Source of the DNA: Betaproteobacteria bacterium
Lineage (GTDB): Bacteria; Pseudomonadota; Gammaproteobacteria; Burkholderiales; SG8-41
Assembly: GCA_021732605.1 (NCBI GenBank)
Contig: JAKFUS010000010.1
Location: 62,001-126,000, forward strand
Direction: 5' to 3'
Length of the DNA stretch: 64,000 nt
A program made the translations under genes and the position numbers. Of this stretch, positions 63,880 to 64,000 are shown piece after piece (within the stretch, counting starts at the first letter, position 1; each line of letters starts with the position of its first letter). The notes beneath the pieces are model-generated. The model did not search any database, had not been told where the DNA came from, and saw only the letters and a program-made list of their open reading frames with translations.

Positions 63880-64000
63880 ATGATCAACATCAAGCTGCCT
63901 GATGGTTCGCTGAAATCCTTCGATCGCCCGGTGACGGTGGCAGAGGTTGCCGCTGCAATCGGCGCCGGCCTGGCCAAGGCTGCACTGGCCGGTCGCGTTG
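63880..64000 (+). CDS. thrS: Threonyl-tRNA synthetase, N-terminal part (cut by window end)
   Basis: The first 40 codons are visible: [20 protein letters not shown] then [20 protein letters not shown]. This is the TGS domain with which threonyl-tRNA synthetase begins. ATG 63880 has no strong ribosome-binding site close by. The rest of the enzyme lies beyond the window. The terminator just upstream suggests control by attenuation. Confidence 0.93.
   Translation, partial: MINIKLPDGSLKSFDRPVTVAEVAAAIGAGLAKAALAGRV

Overview
The window is a GC-rich chromosomal segment of a betaproteobacterium, most like the Burkholderiales. The evidence is the housekeeping gene order (pyrG-kdsA-eno-ftsB; rpoE-rseA-rseB-mucD-lepA-lepB-rnc-era-recO-pdxJ-acpS-nagZ; uvrC-pgsA-tRNA-Gly-tRNA-Cys-tRNA-Leu; tRNA-Val-thrS) and four orphan 'Bug'-type (TctC) periplasmic binding proteins, a family strongly expanded in that order. 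There is no rRNA operon, CRISPR array, transposase, integrase or prophage gene. The first gene (pyrG) and last gene (thrS) are cut by the window edges.

Layout. 1-4.3 kb: CTP, KDO, glycolysis, division and folate genes. 4.5-12.8 kb: a GntR/HutC regulator, a 44-residue membrane protein, a very large fused flavin/Fe-S oxidoreductase, a beta-alanine:pyruvate-type aminotransferase, and an OpuC-like binding-protein/permease fusion without an ATPase beside it. 13-24.6 kb: the sigma-E envelope-stress operon followed by translation, secretion, RNA-processing, recombination, cofactor and cell-wall recycling genes. 24.6-28.6 kb: family 5 uracil-DNA glycosylase, uvrC, pgsA, three tRNAs and a DUF1178 gene.

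28.6-35 kb: a nucleotidyltransferase of the CAP-CBS-DUF294 type, a DnaQ-like exonuclease, an ADP-forming acyl-CoA synthetase and an MFS transporter. They lie downstream of a textbook FNR/Anr box placed at about -41 from a -10 element. 35-49 kb: an accessory catabolic region with four Bug proteins, a CocE-like hydrolase, a class III nucleotide cyclase with a duplicated unknown C-terminal module, two paralogous polysaccharide-deacetylase-fold hydrolases, a Gfo/Idh/MocA oxidoreductase, a gamma-glutamyltransferase-family enzyme and a UxaA-type dehydratase. 49-54.6 kb: crcB, nnrD and purL. 54.7-61.1 kb: a complete Anbu (bacterial proteasome homologue) operon with its ATP-grasp, alpha-E and transglutaminase/DUF2126 partners. 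It diverges from relA. The window ends with tRNA-Val and a thrS leader that looks like an attenuator.

Main unexplained signals: (1) a family of roughly 35-nt AT-rich interspersed repeats with core TTTGATTTTA, six clear intergenic copies, and similar segments inside at least one coding sequence; (2) the Anbu operon, whose substrate is unknown; (3) the Bug/hydrolase island; (4) the duplicated C-terminal module of the cyclase; (5) the FNR-box promoter with a short, translationally coupled upstream ORF. Everything here was read by eye; no alignment or database search was run.
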